64,000 nt of DNA from NCBI GenBank assembly GCA_945884695.1, contig CAMCYO010000009.1:1-64000 (forward strand). Direction: 5' to 3'. The notes under the pieces were generated by a model. The model saw only the letters and a list, made by a program, of their open reading frames with translations. It did not search any database and was not told the DNA's origin. Below are positions 61,179 through 64,000 of this stretch, piece after piece; within the stretch, counting starts at the first letter, position 1, and the number at the start of each line of letters is the position of its first letter. Made by a program: the position numbers and the translations under genes. The stretch is from Streptomyces griseus (lineage in GTDB: Bacteria; Actinomycetota; Actinomycetes; Nanopelagicales; Nanopelagicaceae).

Positions 61179-61216
61179 AAAAAGAAAAACCCCGCAGATT
61201 GCTCTACGGGGTTTTT
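61179..61216. terminator. Bidirectional terminator, repeat copy 4
   Basis: CCCCGCAGA, TTGC, TCTACGGGG with TTTTT on the right and AAAAAGAAAAA on the left. On the minus strand it is the likely terminator of the heliorhodopsin gene, 100 bases after that stop. Confidence 0.88.
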
Positions 61217-61217
61217 G

Positions 61218-61254
61218 CTGTAACTCTTGGATGAACTGCAACTTATTGACTATG
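61218..61254 (+). repeat. tRNA 5'-like fragment, copy 4, no tRNA downstream
   Basis: Begins CTGTAACTC as in copies 2 and 3 and keeps TGACT at 61247-61251, at nearly the same distance from the start (29 versus 28 bases). The middle is diverged. No tRNA-like gene follows; the heliorhodopsin gene end is next. A DnaA-box-like TTGTCCACA lies at 61280-61288. Confidence 0.5.
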
Positions 61255-61315
61255 TATCAGAATTCTAGCATTCGAGACTTTGTCCACAACTACTTGCGCT
61301 CAGCGTTGGGGCCTG

Positions 61316-62080
61316 TTAGCTAGGAATCAGCGTATTGGCAAAGATCTGCCAAGCCAGAGCAGATTTAGCAATCAGTGAAAGAGTGATGTATGTGCGCTCT
61401 CCACGAATGTAATCACTCCATTTTCCAACCTTCTTGTACTGCAACCATTGCACGAGTGCAAAGGAGTTAAAGAATACAAAGATGGTAAAGACAATTCCGT
61501 AGACAAATGCAGGAGCAGAGGTTTCTCCCACGCCACCGATAGAGAATACGTAAAACAAAAGTACTAGCCAAGGAACTATTCCCGTGATACATCCAAAGAT
61601 GAATGGTAACCAGCCCCCGCTACCAGGATTCTCATACTTCTCCTGTAGCCAACCAAATAAAATCATTGATGCATTCACGCCAAAAATGGAGATAATCGCA
61701 GAAATCTCACTTACGCCAGTGACTTGTGCAATTAAAACAATCATGACCGATGAGCTCACTGCATATTCCACCCAACGGAAATAATTTCTCTTAGCAGCAA
61801 TGCCTGCGCTATAACGTGGAAAGAATTGTGGGCTAGCAACAATGAAGTGAGCAAGGGCTGAAAGCCCTAAAAAGATCGCAACGGTTAGCCCCACCGGTGT
61901 GGAAAAGAGAACCACAGGTGGTGCAAATGTAGAACCCGGAGGCCCAGACATATACGTTGCAGTGATGGGCAATGCAAAATCATTACTTAGGGCCAGTACT
62001 ACAACCATTTGCACTAAGTGCAAAATTCCAGCCAGAATATTAGTTTTACGAAGACTTCCTGCCGTGATTTCTTTTCTCAT
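61316..62080 (-). CDS. Heliorhodopsin
   Basis: Seven-helix retinal protein of the heliorhodopsin family, 254 residues from the ATG chosen (an in-frame TTG at 62140 would add 20). The retinal lysine is K239 in LIAKSALAWQIF (helix 7) and the counterion glutamate is E105 in FRWVEYAVSSSVM (helix 3). With this start they fall 2 positions from K241 and E107 of the reference protein 48C12. SIFGVNASMILFGWLQEKYE and FALVQWLQYKK are further signatures. Heliorhodopsins do not pump ions strongly; signalling or enzyme control is suspected. No partner gene is obvious. Confidence 0.92.
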   Translation of the reverse strand: MRKEITAGSLRKTNILAGILHLVQMVVVLALSNDFALPITATYMSGPPGSTFAPPVVLFSTPVGLTVAIFLGLSALAHFIVASPQFFPRYSAGIAAKRNYFRWVEYAVSSSVMIVLIAQVTGVSEISAIISIFGVNASMILFGWLQEKYENPGSGGWLPFIFGCITGIVPWLVLLFYVFSIGGVGETSAPAFVYGIVFTIFVFFNSFALVQWLQYKKVGKWSDYIRGERTYITLSLIAKSALAWQIFANTLIPS

Positions 62081-62216
62081 GGGTGAAGCGTACATACCTG
62101 CGCGGGATTGCGCTGATTGCAAAGCAGTAGTTAAAGGCAATATTCCTCGATACTGAAACTCGCATCTGCCCCTTTGGCCTACCCTCTAAGCCAGGCTTCA
62201 TGTAATACGATGAATC

Positions 62217-63401
62217 ATGAGCGCGAAACGAAATTCAGTCTTCTTCACTCTGGCATCATCTCTCGTGCTCACCTTTTTGGCACCTGCCAGCGCTGCAAAT
62301 CTCGATGACGGATATCCGAAAGACACCGCAGCACCAGGGCGCACCTGCCCAATGGCAGATGAAGGCTTTAAGACAGTGAGTGACTACAGCGGCAAGACTT
62401 TGGTCTGCACAGTAATTGATGGTGCCAAGAAATGGTGGATTGAGGGTGATCCACTTCCGGCTGCCACCAGTAGTAAATCAGATTCCGTTCCTGAAATTCA
62501 ATTCACACACACGTACAGTTTGCCCGCAAAATCTCTTGCAACAATGAAAGTTTTTGAAAACGTTACCTATGCAACGCAATCACCGAGCCAACACCTAGAT
62601 CTCTACATGCCCAAAGGCGTTGTAAAGCCACCACTTCTTGTCTGGACGCACGGCGGAGGTTTTGTAATTGGTAATGAAGATATCATGAAGTACGACGAGG
62701 CTGCCAAACTACTTGAAGTATTTATCAAAAACGGAATAGCAGTTGCATCAGTAAATTACCGATTGGCACAGGAAGCTATCTTTCCTGCAGCCGGAGTTGA
62801 TACAAAGCGCGCTATTCGCTTCTTACGTGCCAACGCAAGTAAGTACGGTTATGACCCCAAGAAGTTTGCAGTTGGTGGGGATTCAGCGGGTGGTTACCTT
62901 GCCCTCATGGCAGCAATCACTGGTGATCAATCATCGCCATTCGATGATGCCACTGATCCCAACCGAAAAACATCTGCGGCAGTATCTGTTGTCATGGATG
63001 TCTTTGGAAATGCAGATTTCTTTGAAATGGCTTTAAATAATACGAAATACCCATGTGATCAAAGTAAGAATCCGTGGCCCGTGCCGACAGGAAATATTCA
63101 CCCATGGTTTGGCGACATCACTGATCCCAGCGTCCAAGTAGTAATGAAATCCGCAGGCCTGTACCCGTATCTCAAGAGTTCAAAAGCACTACCTGCCTTC
63201 TATATCTTTCATGGCTCAGATGATTGCTCGGTGAGTCCTTATGATTCAAAGAATCTTGATAAAGCTGTCAAAGCCCTCAAAGGAAAGAGCACACTCACTC
63301 TGGTACCAGGTGCAATACACGGAGGAGCAGGTGTCTTCAGTGCAATCATGAAGGCAGTACCGGCAATTAAAAAGTCGCTAGTGACTGTGAGTTCCCGCTG
63401 A
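62217..63401 (+). CDS. Secreted alpha/beta hydrolase (esterase) with shared N-terminal domain
   Basis: 394 residues. A signal peptide (FFTLASSLVLTFLAPASA) is followed by a module of about 65 residues (DDGYPKDTAAPGRTCP ... WWIEGDPLP) that also starts the next gene. The hydrolase has the oxyanion motif HGGGFVIG, nucleophile GGDSAGG, aspartate in FHGSDDCSV and histidine in GAIHGGAG: the carboxylesterase/BD-FAE type. It probably acts on esters outside the cell. The position after a divergent heliorhodopsin may be coincidence. Confidence 0.88.
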   Translation: MSAKRNSVFFTLASSLVLTFLAPASAANLDDGYPKDTAAPGRTCPMADEGFKTVSDYSGKTLVCTVIDGAKKWWIEGDPLPAATSSKSDSVPEIQFTHTYSLPAKSLATMKVFENVTYATQSPSQHLDLYMPKGVVKPPLLVWTHGGGFVIGNEDIMKYDEAAKLLEVFIKNGIAVASVNYRLAQEAIFPAAGVDTKRAIRFLRANASKYGYDPKKFAVGGDSAGGYLALMAAITGDQSSPFDDATDPNRKTSAAVSVVMDVFGNADFFEMALNNTKYPCDQSKNPWPVPTGNIHPWFGDITDPSVQVVMKSAGLYPYLKSSKALPAFYIFHGSDDCSVSPYDSKNLDKAVKALKGKSTLTLVPGAIHGGAGVFSAIMKAVPAIKKSLVTVSSR

Positions 63402-63407
63402 TTAAGA

Positions 63408-63438
63408 GTGAGCCAATCCTTGCCACCCTCACCTTTTT
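63408..63438 (+). terminator. Weak terminator between the two hydrolase genes
   Basis: GTGAG (63408) pairs with CTCAC (63428) over a 15-base loop and is followed by CTTTTT. Short stem, so termination may be partial. Confidence 0.35.
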
Positions 63439-63453
63439 GCAATCTAATTAGGG

Positions 63454-64000
63454 ATGAGAATTACTTCGCGCGCTTGGATTGCTGTGCTGCTAGTTGCGCC
63501 ATTGTTTTCGTTATTTGTTGCGCCATTTTCAAAGGCTGCGGGGTTGGATGATGGATATCCGCCGGGTGAAGCTGCCCCGGGAAGAACTTGTGCGGCTGAT
63601 GCAGTGGGGCAGAAGACAGTTAGTTCTTTTACTGGCAAAGCTCTTTCATGCACTCTTGTTAATGGTATTGCGCGGTGGTGGATTGATGGAGATCCGCTTC
63701 CTGCGGTTGAAGCTACTGCGCCGACTTCTTCTGGGGCACCTGCGGCACCTGGTGGACCAAAGGCGGCGGCATCTGTTGCTACGGCTAATGCATTTATGTG
63801 GAACAAGGGTGTGAAAGTTGCCAAGGGAAGTAAATTCATAACTATTGCGGGCGAACGACCTGCACAGGTTTTAATTCCAGGAAGTTTGAAGCCAAAAGTT
63901 GCAGCACCGTTGATTGTTGCGTTGCATGGTTTTACAGCGAGCACAAGTGAATTGATGTCGCTTATGGATTTATCTGCCGAGGCTTACAAGCGCGGTGTGG
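63454..64000 (+). CDS. Secreted alpha/beta hydrolase, cut by window end
   Basis: The frame is open from the ATG to the last base (182 codons). A signal peptide (AWIAVLLVAPLFSLFVAPF) is followed by LDDGYPPGEAAPGRTCA ... WWIDGDPLP, the same module as in the previous gene, then an Ala/Pro linker. After that, APLIVALHGFTASTSELM is the start of a polyester-depolymerase/LpqC-like hydrolase. Codon choice seems richer in G (GGG, GCG, TTG) than in neighbours. The catalytic serine lies outside the window. Confidence 0.82.
   Translation, partial: MRITSRAWIAVLLVAPLFSLFVAPFSKAAGLDDGYPPGEAAPGRTCAADAVGQKTVSSFTGKALSCTLVNGIARWWIDGDPLPAVEATAPTSSGAPAAPGGPKAAASVATANAFMWNKGVKVAKGSKFITIAGERPAQVLIPGSLKPKVAAPLIVALHGFTASTSELMSLMDLSAEAYKRGV

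Noticed and set aside
59198-61288. Replication origin suggested by TTATCCACA and TTGTCCACA
   Set aside because: Only two full boxes far apart, no AT-rich unwinding region and no dnaA or dnaN; they are reported only as part of the repeat family.
63444-63944. 166-residue frame on the minus strand
   Set aside because: It is antisense to the secreted hydrolase, whose signal peptide and motifs are evident; Ala/Gly/Pro-rich shadow.

Overview
The window looks like a piece of a streamlined, moderately low-GC actinobacterial chromosome, most likely of the freshwater acI lineage (Nanopelagicales: Planktophila/Nanopelagicus-like). This is inferred from gene content and order, not from a database search. 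Pointers are the mycobacterial-type gene orders (leuCD with a divergent IclR regulator, then HU, gpsA, ddl, thiL, recG, rsmD, coaD; a SepIVA-like gene, DUF177, rpmF, rnc, smc, ftsY, amtB, glnB, glnD, ffh), an HU protein with a Lys/Ala tail, very short intergenic spaces with many 4-base overlaps, and a heliorhodopsin.

Layout. 1-7303: etfBA, cysteine desulfurase, mnmA, ligA, nadD, rsfS and a phosphatase in one tightly packed + strand block. 7323-14783: tRNA-Ala, an SDR, leuS, comEA, comEC, holA. 14871-24490: translation and stress genes (rpsT, lepA, hemW, hrcA, dnaJ, rsmE, HIT, phoH, ybeY, a CorC-like protein). 24510-29726: FAH hydrolase, gltX, tRNA-Gln, tRNA-Glu, DinB protein, FUSC-like membrane protein and a secreted four-repeat protein. 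29723-37551: IclR regulator and leuCD around a perfect palindrome, then HU, plsC, gpsA, ddl, thiL, rpmB. 37703-55055: recG, rsmD, coaD, sepIVA-like, DUF177, rpmF, rnc, smc, ftsY, amtB-glnB-glnD, ffh, rpsP, khpA, rimM, trmD. The amtB group probably handles ammonium uptake and PII signalling under a GlnR-like site. ftsY and ffh supply the SRP pathway, and rpsP to trmD is a ribosome and tRNA maturation operon.

After trmD the conserved order stops (no rplS follows) and 55093-64000 is accessory in character. It holds an acyl-ACP desaturase, a relic of a CoA-transferase, a glutaryl-CoA-dehydrogenase-like enzyme, a secreted HNH nuclease, small unknown genes, a repeated noncoding region, a heliorhodopsin and two secreted hydrolases that share an N-terminal domain.

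The most unusual part is 59112-61254. A bidirectional terminator occurs four times, each copy followed by a piece resembling the 5' part of a tRNA. Two complete tRNA-like genes (both reading GAC) lie in the array. They are identical except in the anticodon arm and one D-loop base, and each unit-specific anticodon arm is copied exactly (12 or 13 bases) 129 or 151 bases upstream in the degenerate tRNA fragment of the same unit. This has the layout of a mini-cassette inserted at a tRNA anticodon arm, but no integrase gene is present.
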